The notes under the pieces were generated by a model. The model was not told the DNA's origin. It made no database searches and worked only from the letters and a program-made list of their open reading frames with translations. Shown here piece after piece: positions 11,753 to 23,500 of a DNA stretch of 64,000 bases. The stretch is from Micractinium sp. NFX-FRZ (lineage: Eukaryota > Chlorophyta > Trebouxiophyceae > Chlorellales > Chlorellaceae). Numbering within the stretch: the stretch's first letter is position 1; every line of letters starts with the position of its first letter. A program made the translations under genes and the position numbers. Location: contig JAPTJF010000010.1 of NCBI GenBank assembly GCA_029339195.1, positions 186,001-250,000 of the forward strand. Reading direction: 5' to 3'.

Positions 11753-14700
11753 ATGCACACTACCGTCTTATTACTTTTACCACTGCTGGCGGTGCAGTTT
11801 GCCTCAGGTGGGCGCCCGCCTTTTACGAGCAGCGTTTTGCGCACCTGCAGCCAGGACGGAAGCTGGCGCGCTGCTGCCGTCACTGGATTCCCCTGCTCCC
11901 TTCAACCCTGCACGCCCCCTCCTTTGCTCCCTTGCAGCCGCTGCACTAGGCCCCGGCACCTTCAAAGTGCAGTATCCGCTGCGCACCAACTGCGGAGCCG
12001 CACAGGGTGGGTGCGTGCATGGGCGGGCGGGCGGGGCCTGGGCGCACCGCAAGTGCGCGGAACCTCACGGGCCCCAGCCGCCGCCGCCTTTACCAATTCC
12101 AGCCCCTTCCTTGCCCGTCGTTCCAGCTCACAACACTGACCTGCCGCTGCCATGCACTCACCACTGCCCGCTCAACTCCCCTGCTGTTGCGCGCCCCGCA
12201 GGCCTGCTGTCCGCCTACGCCTGCGCTGCCAAGACCAACCGCATCAGCATACAGAACTGGTACGGCAGGGAAGGAAGGCAGGCATGGCAGGTGGAGCCTC
12301 TGGTGGTTGGCACCAAGTCCGTTGTGAACACCACGAAAGTCATGATCAGGGTAAGGGGCCGGCTGGCTGGGGCCGGCTGTAGCGGGTGGGCGGCCTGGGG
12401 CTGGGAGGGCGAGGGGGTGGGGGTGGGCAGGCAGCAGGCGTGCTTGCAACAGCGGCGGCATTTGTGCCCTACCTGGTGATGAACAGGACAAGTGGGGACA
12501 CACACACTTCGCTGCACACAGAGCTGGACGCCCGCCGTCTGCCGCGCCTGCCGACCGCCCGCCGCCTGCAGGTGAACGGGCGTGACGGGTGCGTGAGCTA
12601 CCTTGGGTACCCGCTGGGCTGCACCGGCCCCGCATTCATGCTGCCCCGCGCCCCCGCCGACGTCAGGCAGCACTGGTACCTGGAGCAGTGGGGCGCCATG
12701 TTCCGCCTGCGCCCCGCCCGCTGCACCAACAAGTGGGTCGGCTTCTCCAAGGCGTGCGCCGCCAACCAGGCACAGATCCTGCCCGTGTCGCCCGCCACCA
12801 TCGTCGCCGCCTCGCTGGTCCGCATCGGGTGAGAGCGCTGCTGGGGCAGGGCCGTGCAGGCCTGCAGGGGCGGGGGGCAGGCGAGTGCAGAGTTGGCATG
12901 CGCCTGGCAAAGGTGAGAGTGTGTTGCAGCTGCTGGCCGCCCGGCCCAGTCCCGGTGAGCAGGGCTTGGCAGCTGCAGCAGGGCCCGCTCTGACAACCCG
13001 TAACTGCTCTTGCCTGCCACAGCGCGCCAGCCGCCCCGGCACCTCCCTCGCCGAAGCCCTCGCCGCCCCCACCCAAGCCCTCTCCACCCCCGCCCAAGCC
13101 CTCTCCCCCTCCCCAGCCAAAACTCTCCCCGCCACCACCCACTGCGCCGTCGCCGCCACCAACGGATCCTGTGCTGCCCGAAGACAATAATAGGTAGCTA
13201 CAAAGAAGCAGCATAGCACAGTGCAGCAGTGCGTAGCGTAGCATAGCTAGTGCAGCACAGGGAAGCTGTGCTTACCAAGTTTCGTAGTTCAGCACAGCGC
13301 CAAACAGCGCTTGCTCACCGCTAAATCCCACATCTAAGTCTTCACCTGCCCGCAGCCCCACCCTCACTCACACCCTCAGTTCACCCCCACTCACACGCCA
13401 TCATGGGCCTCGCCCGCCACACACACCCAACGCCGCCTGGTCCTCCCAAGGTGTCCGGGCACAACACACTCGGCCCAACCCGCCTCCCCATGGCCCCTCC
13501 CTCCGCTCCCCACGCCCCCTGCAGCACCTCCACGCGATCCAACGTCGCAGGCAGCGTGAGGCAGGAGCAGGGGTGGAATGGACGCTGGGAGGGCGCTTTC
13601 GTGCTGCAGAACCGGAACCCCTACACAATCCTGGCATGGGAGCTGGCCTTCAGAGTGGCTGGAGCAGGCAACTTCACGTGGGGGCCGTCCGATGTGGACG
13701 TCACATGGGGCGCCGCCGGCACGGTGAGCCGGGCGGGCGGGCGGGGGCAGGCAGGAGGCGGGCGCACTGAGGGGCGAGGATGAGGCGGCGTGCAGCGCGA
13801 CGTTCCTGTGCCGGGCAGGGCATGTGAGAGGCATGGGGTGGCAGTCACAGCGGTCCAGCACACACCCGACAGCCGCTGCCACAGCCCCCGGCGGCTTTGC
13901 CTGCCCCGCCCCACCGCTTCTCCACCTCCCTCTGCCCATGCACGCTCTCGTCGCGCAGGAAGGCATGCAGCAAGCCCAAGGAATGGCCCAAGGAGACTTT
14001 CTGCAAGCGCTAGGACGTTTCATTGCTTCCTGTCTGTTGACACTTCTTTCCACCTTTGCTGTCTTCCCGCTTGCAGGCTGCCCAGGGAGTGGCTCAAGGG
14101 AGACCGCACCCGACGCCTAGACAGCTGTCCTGCCCAGTCCTCAGGATGCACTGTTCCCAATTTCCCCGCCTTCCCGTCTGCAGGCCGTCATGAGGCCCAA
14201 GGAGTGGCTCAAGGAGATTGCTGCCGGGGCCACCCTGGAGATCAAGTTTGGAGGGGAGGGGTCACCCCCCGCCGACCTGCGCTTCAACCAAATCCTCCCC
14301 CTGCTGGACCCAAACAACGACCCCTCCCTGCGCACCCGCGGCGCCTTCCCAGCTAAGGTGGGTGGCAAGGGGTGGCTGGCCGGCTGCACTGCAGGGCAGG
14401 ATCCTCCGGAGAGGAGGGAGGGGAGGGGAGGCGAGGCGAAGGGAGGCGGGCGGGCATCCATGGCCAGCGGGCGGTCGGGCAGGCAGCGGGGTCTGCCGCC
14501 AGCCTGGCACTTGCTTGGCTCCCTGCCGGTTGGGGCGGATCTCACGATAAGGTTCACGTTGTGCTCCTTGGGCACAGATATTTGCCCCCTTTGTGGACGC
14601 GGTGCTGTACCCCACCCCGCGCCTGCTCGACTTCCACGCCGCCACCCAGCAAAAGTGGTACACCCTGGCTTTTGTGGTTGCCGACATCATCAAAAAGGTG

Positions 14701-17561
14701 GGTTCGTGCTGCGACGTGCTGTGCATGCTGTGCCATGCTGCGCCGTGCTTGCCCTGGGCGGAAAGCGGCACACGCTGGCACATCTGGTGGCTGGCGTCAT
14801 CCAAAAGGCGTGCTGTGCGCTGTGCAGTGCACTTGCTGCTGTCGTACTTGCCCGTACTTGCCCGTGCTTGCCAGGGGCCAACAGGGGCACACACTGACAG
14901 CACTGGTGTCCTGGCGTGTGCACTGTGTGCTGTGCTGTCTCAGCTGCTGCCTCCTTGTTGGACCTGTCGGCCTGCAGACACTGCCTTGCTGCTGAAGGCT
15001 GGGCTGTGCTCCTGCTCCTGTGCCGCAGGTTCCCTCCTGGGGCGGCGTGATTGGCATGGAGAAGCAGTACTTTATGGATCAAGTAAGGGAGGGAGGGGAG
15101 CGGGTACGGGCTTGGTTCTAGGCAGTTAGATCGACTGGTGGGTGCTTGCGCAGCAGCGGGCCCCACCCCAGCGTGCAATCCACACCCATCCCCTCTTCTT
15201 GCCTCCCTTCCTGCCCTCCTGCCAGATCCGTGACCTGCGCCTGCTGGGCGGGGACGTGATTGTGTCGTTCGGCGGCGCCTCGGGGCAGGAGCTGGCACAG
15301 GCGATCGCAAACGAGGATGCCCTGGTGCGTGGACGGTGGTGGCTTTCAGTACAGGATTCAAATTCGTGGGGTTGAGCTTGCCTGCTCGGTGGCTATGGCG
15401 GGTTAAAGTTGACTGCCCCACCATCGATAGGGTTAAAACCCTACGCTATCGCGACATTCCGCCGGCATCTCCCCTGCCATTCCCTCTGTGCCCGTGCCCT
15501 GGCCTGCAGGTGGCCGCCTACCAGTCGGTGGTCGACCTGTACAAGCTGCGCTGGATCGATTTCGACATTGAGGGAGGGGCGGTGGCGCAGCCGGCCTCCA
15601 TTGACCTGCGCAACCGGGCCATCAAGCGCCTGCAGGTGGGAGGGGCGGGGCGGTGCTGGCCGAGGGGGGCGAGGAAGCAGGGTGGGCAGGGTGAGGGCGG
15701 TGCCAATCGAGAGGCTGGGGGAGAGAAAAAGACGGCGTAAGGGTGTGCCTGCCAACGCTTGTCAAGAGAGGGAGACGGCAGGGCGAGGGAGTGCCAGTGC
15801 CTGACGGGGCTGCCCGCGTGCCGTGCATGCAAGTGAGGGCGGCCTGGGGCCCGCTGTGCCTGCTGAGCTGGGCGCGCACCTAGGGTGGGTGGGAGGAAAG
15901 CCTGCGGCCAGGAGGAGTGGCAGCGCACGCGGGAACCCCCTGCCCTCCCTCCTACACCACCGCATGCAACCCACTCGGACCTGCGCCCCTCCACGCCGTC
16001 TGCGCCCCGCCTGGCCCGCCTCCTGCAGGCCTCCAACTCGGGCCTCACCGTCTCCTACACCCTGCCCGTGCTGCCCGCTGGGCTGACGGCGGACGGCGTG
16101 GCGCTGCTGGCCAACTGTGTGGCCCGGGGCGTGCGGGTGGATGTGCTCAACATCATGACCATGGATTACGGGGATTCGGCGGCCCCGGGTGAGGACGGAG
16201 TGTGTTTGCATGAGAAGGAGGGGGTGAGGGGTGGGGGAGGGGTGAAGAAGGGTCAGGCAGAGAACACCAGCAGATGCAATGACTCCAGCAGCAAGGCAGC
16301 CTGCTGTTGATGCTGCCTGCAGCTAGCACCTCTCGCTCTTGCTACGCTGTTGGGGCATGTATGTACTCCTTCCTCCTCTCTTTTGGCCCGCCCACCCCCG
16401 CCCCAGCCCCCACCCCCATGCACTTCCTCACCCGCCCACTGCCATTGCATCGTGCTGCCGCAGACCCCCACGGCGAGGTCGGCGGCTGCACCATCCCGGC
16501 CGCAACCCCCAATTGCTGCTCCCTCCGCCTGCCCCTCCCGCCCCCCGCCGCCCCCCAACCCACCCTGCCGCCCCTGCGCTCCCCTCTTCCCCAGCCACAC
16601 CCGCATGCCGCTCCCTTAACAATGCCCGTCCGTCCTCCCACCCTGCCTTCCCTGCGCTCCCCCGCCACGCAGACCCCGACGGCAAGATGGGAGACTACGC
16701 CATCCAGGCGGCGCAGAACACGTACCAGCAGGCGCTGGGTGTGGGCATGAAGACAAAGGTGGCGGGGCGGGGGCGGGGTTTGAGGGGATGGAGTAGTATG
16801 GCAATCAAGGTGCTTGCTTGTGAAGGAAGGGAGGGAGGATGATGTGGCGGTGGTGGCAGCGCAGGTTGCCCCCCCCGCTGCACACTGCTGCCTGAAGGAT
16901 CATTGCGGTGCTAAGTACCAGGGTTTGCTGGAGGCCTGTCGGGGACAGGACGCGGTGGGGGCAGCCTTCCTGTTGTTGCCTCCCACCCCAGCCTGCCCCT
17001 TGCTCACGCCGGCGCGCCTCCCGCTCATCCTGCCCATTGCTGCCGCAGATTGGTGTGACCCCCATGATTGGGCTGAATGACGTGGAGACCGAGACTTTCT
17101 ACCAGGCGGACGCCCGGAAGGTGGGCGGGCACCCTGCGCATTTAATGGAAATGGAAATGGAAATGGAAATGGAAATGGAAATTTTCCATCCCCCCCGGCG
17201 GTGCCCTCTGCCGGCAGCACGCAGCAGACATCACGCCTCCGCCTGCCCCACTGGCCGGCCACCGGCATGCACACTGTTGCGTCCTGATGCCCCCTCCCGA
17301 CATGCATGCCTCCCCACGTGCCAGTGGCACATGACCACCCTTGCCCCTCCTCCAGCCGCTCTCCTTTCTTCCCCTCCCCTCCCCTGCCTGCCCCCGCAGG
17401 TGGCCGCCTGGGCGGCTTCCACCCCCTGGGTGCGCTGGACCGCCTTTTGGTCCATGGGCCGCGACAGGTGGGACCCGGCAGAGCGGTATGTCTCCATCCA
17501 CTCTTCCTCCATCCAGCAGACGGACCTGGAGTTCACCCAAATCTTCAAGTCGTACGTCTAA
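11753..17561 (+). CDS. Secreted modular GH18 chitinase-like protein (lectin-like domain + CBM2-like + GH18)
   Basis: Fifteen exons: 11753-11807, 11938-12006, 12202-12350, 12572-12828, 13023-13193, 13525-13723, 14184-14357, 14578-14697, 15029-15082, 15226-15324, 15510-15635, 16029-16188, 16673-16758, 17049-17120 and 17400-17561, giving 650 aa. Residues 1-18 are a signal peptide. Residues 20-176 are a three-lobed Cys-rich domain (CGAAQGLLSAYAC; CVSYLGYPLGC). Residues 177-233 are a Ser/Pro linker. Residues 234-358 resemble CBM2 (GWNGRWEGAF, W-x-GPSDVDVTW). From about 360 onward it is GH18 of the bacterial PF-ChiA type: LYPTP, VSFGGASGQEL, IDFDIEGG with Glu470 as the catalytic acid, YTLPVLPAGL, MTMDYG and FWSMGRD. 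It should hydrolyse beta-1,4 GlcNAc or a related wall glycan outside the cell. All key catalytic residues are present. Substrate is inferred. Confidence 0.93.
13955..14218. repeat. Two imperfect copies of an exon start inside the preceding intron
   Basis: The acceptor and first bases of the exon at 14184 (about 14170-14218) are repeated at 14061-14104 and 13955-13997. Both copies keep a CAG and the string GGCCCAAGG or GAGTGGCTCAAGG. Neither copy is followed by a usable donor in frame, so I treat them as decoys, not exons. Confidence 0.7.
17144..17181. repeat. ATGGAA hexanucleotide microsatellite
   Basis: About six tandem AATGGA units lie in the last intron of the GH18 gene, ending in AATTTTCC. 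The stretch is A-rich compared with its surroundings. Confidence 0.85.
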
Positions 17562-18424
17562 ACGTCTAAGAAGTTGTATGTAGGCAGTACATCACGAGAA
17601 TAATGACGAAGTAAACAGATTGATGTGCCAAGGGAAGATACACTACACCGCCCATATCTCTCCTCAAATTCCTACCCCCGACCGCCGCCCTAACATTTCT
17701 TTTCTCGGCACCCTCTTAACAGCGCCCTGAGCTTACCCTTCTCACTTCCCACACTGCATGAGCACGAGCAAGCCACCAACCCGACACTAGTGCACAACGG
17801 AAGAGCGCGGCCACCCTTCACACCCACAAGACTTGCACTCCGCACTGCTTCCTAATTTGACTCCATCGATTCCTCCCCTTAATCTTCTCTCAATCTCTGC
17901 CTCGCCTTTTGCCGTTTCCTACAACAACCACCAGTGCACCCCACACTGTCTCTCGACTGTCACTTTTCAAGAGCTCAAAACAGCTGCCCGGGGACTGCCC
18001 CCCTGCCACCTGTGTTGCGCCAGCCGCCTTTTCCGCGCCTCATCACACACACACACACACACATACGCACACACCACTCCTGTAGAGAGCGACAGCCTGT
18101 TGACCAGCGAGAGATTGCAGTCCGCTGCTGCGTGTTATTTGTCATAACCAACGGCACAAGTGATGAACACAGTGTGAGCGTCAGCACGCGTACCGGCGCA
18201 TACGCCGACTGCTCATGCCCTTTCCCCGGATGGCTGTCAAGGCTTGCCGCGGCTCAGCGGGCACTGCCACCTCGCAGCAGCAGCAGCAGCTGCGGTCCTG
18301 GCCACGTAGCGACGGTCTCTCCACTGCCTTCCCATGGCGTGCCATCCCAGGCAGCACATGGGTGCTGCAGCCAGCTGCTTGCCAGCTGGCTTGGTGGGGG
18401 CAGGCCCGCCAGCTGTCCTGCTGC
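17562..18424. other. 3' intergenic region with a CA microsatellite
   Basis: This lies between the GH18 stop codon (+) and the stop of a small membrane protein gene (-). It is less GC-rich than the genes and contains a CA dinucleotide run at 18044-18062. No supported gene was found. Confidence 0.65.
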
Positions 18425-20342
18425 TCAGTACTTTCCTCCCCTGACCTCGGGGTCCTTGGTGGGGTGGCCCTCCTGCATGAAAGCGTGTGGGCGAGTGCGG
18501 GTGGTTCTTTGATGGGCAGGGGAGGAGGACGCAGGCGTGGGCCCCCTTGTGATGTCAGCAAGCAGGTTGCACAGGCGTTGGCATGTCAGCAGGGCCCACA
18601 GAATATCGCTGCACAGCGGGGCCGGGCCAGGCGCCGCGGTTCGACAGCATCTTGCCACCTGTTGATGGAAGCTGCCCTGCAGCCAGCTCACCTTAGAGGC
18701 TGGCAGCACGCCCTGCAGGGAGGGGCCAGCACAAGGCGGGTGAGGGCCAGGCGAGCAGAGAGGGATCAAAGGCATGCATGCGAAGCATTACTGTGCACAG
18801 CTGGACCAAAGCGCCCAGGGCAGGGCGGCAGTGTGGAGCTCATGAGATCAAGCAGCACTGGCCACAGATCAACGCAAGCCACAGGGCAGCTTGTGGCCCC
18901 GGAAGTTGCCCTCACCTCCAGGGCGGTGGTGATCTTCTTGGTTGGGAAGATGCCTGGGGAGGTGGGGCGGGGGGGTGGGGGAATCAAGGGGCAGGGAGGG
19001 GTGGGCTGCATGGGGCCTCGATGGGCGGCACGACAGCTGACGTACCTGCAGGTACGTCGGCAAAGGCAAGCAGGCGGGCAAACAGTGACGGCAGGCAGGT
19101 GAGTGGTGGCTGTGCAGACAGGGAGGTGGTCAGGAAGGCGTGCGACCAGACACACACAGGCAGGCGAGCAGGCAGGCGAGCATGCAGGCAGGTAGGCATG
19201 TAAGGCAGGAGAGTACTGCCCCTTTCTCACGTGCCCCACAACCACCCACCCTGGTAGGGCCGGTCTCCCTCCATCATCCCGCTTGCCTCGGCAGTCTTGC
19301 GCCCGTAGCCTGCGTGGCGCAATGGCAGGGGAAAGCCAGGAATGCGTGCAAGTGGGGCCGGCAGCTGTGCCGGGTTACGCCAAGCGGCCTAGCCGTGCTT
19401 CGCTGCCGGCAGCAGCAGCAACACGAGTTGCCAAGCTGTGGTACAGGCTCCGCCCAGCACTGCATGGGGCGGGCGTGAAGGAGGCAGCGGCTGTGCAGCA
19501 GCGGCTGTGCAGCAGCGGCTGTGCAGCAGTGGCTGTGCAGCAGCGGCTGTGCAGCAGCCACTGTGCACCAGCAGTGCGTGGCCCGCCGCACCCTGCTCCA
19601 CGCCACCGGCCGGTTGATCAGGCATGCCCATGGCTCGGGTGTCGTGAGAGCGCAGCTCTGGATCCTGCCAGGCAGCTCAAGGACAAGCAAGAGTTGACCG
19701 CTGCTAGGTAAGCGAGTGGGGAACTCGGCAGCACATGAGGGAGAGCATGGGACTTGCAAATGTGCAGCTTGACGCCAGCGGCAGGCTGTGCAGTCGTGGT
19801 GGGCGGCAGGACACTGCATGGGCCTGGCAGCTGGGCGCTCCACCGCAGCTGACCAGAGGCATCCGACTAGCGTTGGCAGGCAGCCCTTTGCACAGAGGAC
19901 CCTAGCAGTGCCGCCAGTCAGCTCAGTCAATAGGTTCCGCCCGTCTCTCGCTCGGCCTGCCCACCTGCGCGGCCTTCCGCTTCCACCACACTCCCATGGA
20001 CACGACGGTGACGCCGGTGATGCCCAGCACGGGCCACCAGTCCTGAAGAGTCACGGTGACAGGGGGACAGAGGCACAAGGAATTCCTGTTCGAACAGCAG
20101 GGCGATTAAGAGGTTGACGGCGTCAATGGAGGCGGAATGGGTGGGGCAGCCGCTGTGTGGGCAGCGGCGACGGCGGCGGGTGCCGCCTGCCCTCCAGAGA
20201 GGCGACAGCCCCCTGCACTCGCGGCCCCTGCACTGGCACTTGGTGCCTCCTATGCCTCCTCGGCTCCCAGCCCTGCCTGCCCGCCTCTGGACCGCACCTT
20301 GGCCAGCCACCCCTTGGCCGCCTGCCCGCTCTTTGCTGCCAT
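18425..20342 (-). CDS. Small one-pass membrane protein (about 97 aa), function unknown
   Basis: Proposed exons in transcript order: 20342-20298, 20042-19965, 19109-19046, 18953-18916, 18712-18692 and 18472-18425, total 294 nt. All phases fit. The first two exons are convincing: MAAKSGQAAKGWLAK, then a Trp-rich hydrophobic helix (DWWPVLGITGVTVV) followed by WWKRK, a typical stop-transfer pattern. The last exon ends DPEVRGGKY and stop. The 64-nt third exon is the weakest; it was chosen because its length is the only one found that links phase 0 to phase 1. Size and shape resemble accessory subunits of mitochondrial respiratory complexes, but no family is recognised and I do not name one. It shares a 188-bp divergent upstream region with the RING gene. 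Confidence 0.55.
19039..19058. repeat. Perfect 20-bp palindrome across an exon donor site
   Basis: The 20 bases centred on CCTGCAGG read the same on both strands. On the minus strand the centre is CTGCAG followed by GTACGT, used here as exon end and donor. The palindrome holds both an acceptor-like CTGCAG and a donor-like GTACGT. Confidence 0.9.
19487..19570. repeat. 14-nt tandem repeat, six copies
   Basis: The unit GCGGCTGTGCAGCA repeats at 19487, 19501, 19515, 19529 and 19543, with a degenerate sixth copy. It lies in the long second intron of the small minus-strand gene. The period is not a multiple of three, which argues against coding. Confidence 0.9.
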
Positions 20343-20530
20343 CTTGCTGCTCGCTGGTCTTCTGCTTGGTCGGCTGTCCGGCGCTGATAAGGAGAGAACG
20401 CACAGCCGAGGGGTTTGCCATCCAAGGGCGACAACGTCTCGGCGCATGCCACCAGGCACCACGGGCTTTCCACCCCGTCACCCACCTCTTCACACAGCAG
20501 CATTTTGAACATTTTGATGAGCATTACACC
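20343..20530. promoter_or_regulatory. Compact divergent promoter, 188 bp
   Basis: The start codons of the small membrane protein (-) and the RING protein (+) face away from each other across 188 bp, so they probably share promoter elements. No TATA box is obvious. Confidence 0.5.
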
Positions 20531-23500
20531 ATGCCCGCTGCAACATTGCGTCTCCTGCTGACCCTGCTGCTAGCCCTGGCCTGCCTGGAGGGGCGTGCCT
20601 CGGCGGAGCGCTCACTCTGGCGGGCGCAGTCGCCATCGCCCTTCTCCCTGATCGTCAACACATCCTGGGACTTCCTGGCAGACGAGCGCTGGCACGAGAG
20701 GTTGAAGGCGGAGGTGCTGCCGGCGGTGCTGGCGGCGGTGCCCGCCGACCTTCACCCGCTCCTTTCAGAGGACGCCCCTCACAATGACGAGCTCCCAATC
20801 AATGACAGATGCAGTTGGTGCCAGCGGGAGGTGCAGGCAAGCGTGGGCGGCGGCTTCCTTGGTTTCCCAGCAACTGCGTGCTGTTGCCCCGCTCCTCCCG
20901 CCCCCACCCACTCCTCCGCCCACTAGCGAGCATCCCAGCGCAGCAGCACTCTCTCCCTCCCACATTGCAGTGCCACCTGAAGTTCTTCTCACTGCTCGGC
21001 AGCTTCCTGGCCCGGCACTTCCCCAACCTGGTGCCTCGGGATGCCGCTGCGCTGGCCGCCGCGGCGGCAGCCCAGCAGCCCTCGGCTGTCGAGGAGGTGC
21101 CTCGCCTGAGCGAGCGCACGCTGCGCCACCTGCAGTCAGTGGCGGACGCGCTCGACCAAAGCGTGGTGCCCGTCATCGCGCTGCTGCTGCGCCGCCAGCC
21201 CTACTCTGCTATGCACGTGGCAGACATGTTTGCAGAGACTTGGAATTGGGAGTGGCCCCGTTTTGGGCCCGGTGCCCTCCAACCCGGCTACGCCGCCTGC
21301 TGGGACCAACTGGCGGTCATGCGGGCGGTGCCGATGCCACTGGGCAAGCATGATGCCACAGGCGCGCACAGGGGTGGGAGGTTGTGTCTGCTGTCCCCTG
21401 CTTGATTGCTGGCGCGTCATGCTGCCGTGCCGTGGCTAGCGACGCGCTGAAGCTCAGGCCGGTGCCGCACTGCTGCTGGCTGCTGCAGCCATCAGCACGT
21501 CGTACCTGCTGAACCACGGCCCTCTGCGCCCGCTGTGGCAGCGGCACCTGGACTCTTTCTTCCTGCATTCTGAGGAGCACGCCCGCCCATGGACGGTGGA
21601 GGGCAACCTGGCCCTGGATGAGCACGCCAGCACACCCAACCGCAGCACCGCAGTCCTGGTAGGCCTCCCGGCTGCCACCCTGCCTCAATCAGTGCAGTGC
21701 TCACTGAGGCACCCGCTGGCCTCCACAGCCGAGCTCACACGCCTGCCTCCCTCGGCTGCACGCCCGCCTCGGCCAACCTGCCCTGTCGCCCGCCCTGCTC
21801 ACCGCTTGGCTCGCTCCGGCATGGCTCGCTGAGCAAGCAACTTTCTGTACTGCCCCCGCAGTGGGCGGTACCTACCCAGGTCTTTCGGGACAGCGGCTAC
21901 ATTTCCAGCCCAGATGCCCCCACTTGGGAGCGTGTCGCGGGCGCCGGCTTTGTGGCGGCAGGCTATGTTTGGTGAGTGCATGTGCTTGTGGGCGTGCCAG
22001 ACTGCAGACCTGCAGGCTGGTGTGGCTCAAGGACGGAACTCAACCTACCTCACCAATGCTTGGCGCTGATGCGGGTGTGTGATGCGTCTGCCTTGGACCC
22101 GCAGGTACCCCCAAATTGTTGCAGTGGGCAAGCACGCCACGGTGGCTGTTCGGCTGTGGCAGCACCACCTGCCTCCCGCCGGCGCACGCGTGCACTTCAC
22201 CGCACGTTTTGCTGTGCAGTGCCCAGCACATTTCGAGGGAGCTGGGGAGATGGTGCTTGCCATGACAACAGGTGAGAGCCATGTGGCCTGCCTCTTTTGT
22301 GTGCACATCGTGGGCCTTGCAGGGCCTGGATGTAAACTTCTGACCCTCCGCCTCCCTCATCCCCACAGAGTGGAGCTGCCGCTGGCCTGAAGACTTTGAT
22401 TCCTTTGCTACCTGCTCAAACGCGGACCCTCTGCCATTGTGGCACATGCTTTCCGGGAAGCCGCCTGGCTGTGTGCTCGATCAAGAGCTGCTCTTGGAGG
22501 TGGCAGTGGGTTTGTCGGAAGCCCCTGCGGGCGGCTGCAAGGACCCGTCTGGCGCCTGCCTCGGACAACCTCAGCTGGGACCGCTGGGCGGCACCCCCCG
22601 CCTGCTCTCCACGCGTGCCCTCGCGTAAGGCGGCTGTGCGGTTTGCATGCCTGGATGGAGTATTCTTGCCCGTGTTCCGCCGCAATTGCTGCAGCCCTGT
22701 ACTGCCTGTCACTTTCACTCTCTGCACCCACCAATGGCACGCAGGCTGGGCTATCTGCATGCAGAGAAGGAGCTGTGGGGCCAGCATGGGTTCCCAAGCA
22801 ATCGCCTGCCGGGCAGCAGCGCCCGGGCAGCTGACATGCACAGGGAGGCTATGCTGCGCTCTTCCCTCCTCGAAATGTTCCCTGGGGGGGGGCAGCCGGC
22901 GATGATGCGAGAGCTGCACAGTCGGCCAGAGTTGCGCGGCATCTGGAACCTGGTTGCAGCAGCTGTGCTGCCAGGGAAGCGCCCCTCTGAGAGCAGCAGG
23001 AGTGATGCACAGCCCAGCTCTGGCCTCGGCAGCAGCAGCAGCGCCTCCATAGACCATGGCAGCCATGTGGCCAACGCTGTCGTCGCTGCAGCCCTTGTGC
23101 TCGTTCCCCTGGCAGGTGAGGCTTGAGGGGCACCGGGGCTCTCCAGCCTAGACAGGAGGTGCTTTTGTTACCGCTCCCACAACGTGACTCCATGTTCCCT
23201 GCCGCAGGCTGGCACGCCGTCAGGCTGTGGCGGCAGCGGCAGCTCCGCCAGCGCGCAGCAGCTGCTCGGCAGCAGGGGTCGGCGCAGCCTCGCCGGCGCA
23301 CGCAGCAGCGGCAGGGCCGAGGCAGGGGCAGACAGCCACAGATTGCACGTGCGTCTACTCCAGCCACTGCTGCCGAGCCTGCGGCTGCCTTGGGTGGCGC
23401 CAGCCCTGCCGTTCAGCCGCTGCTGCCACAGGAGGCTGTAGCAGAACGCGCGCCTGAGGCAGACTTTAGCGGAGGCAGCTCTATGAGCCGGCCCAGCAGC

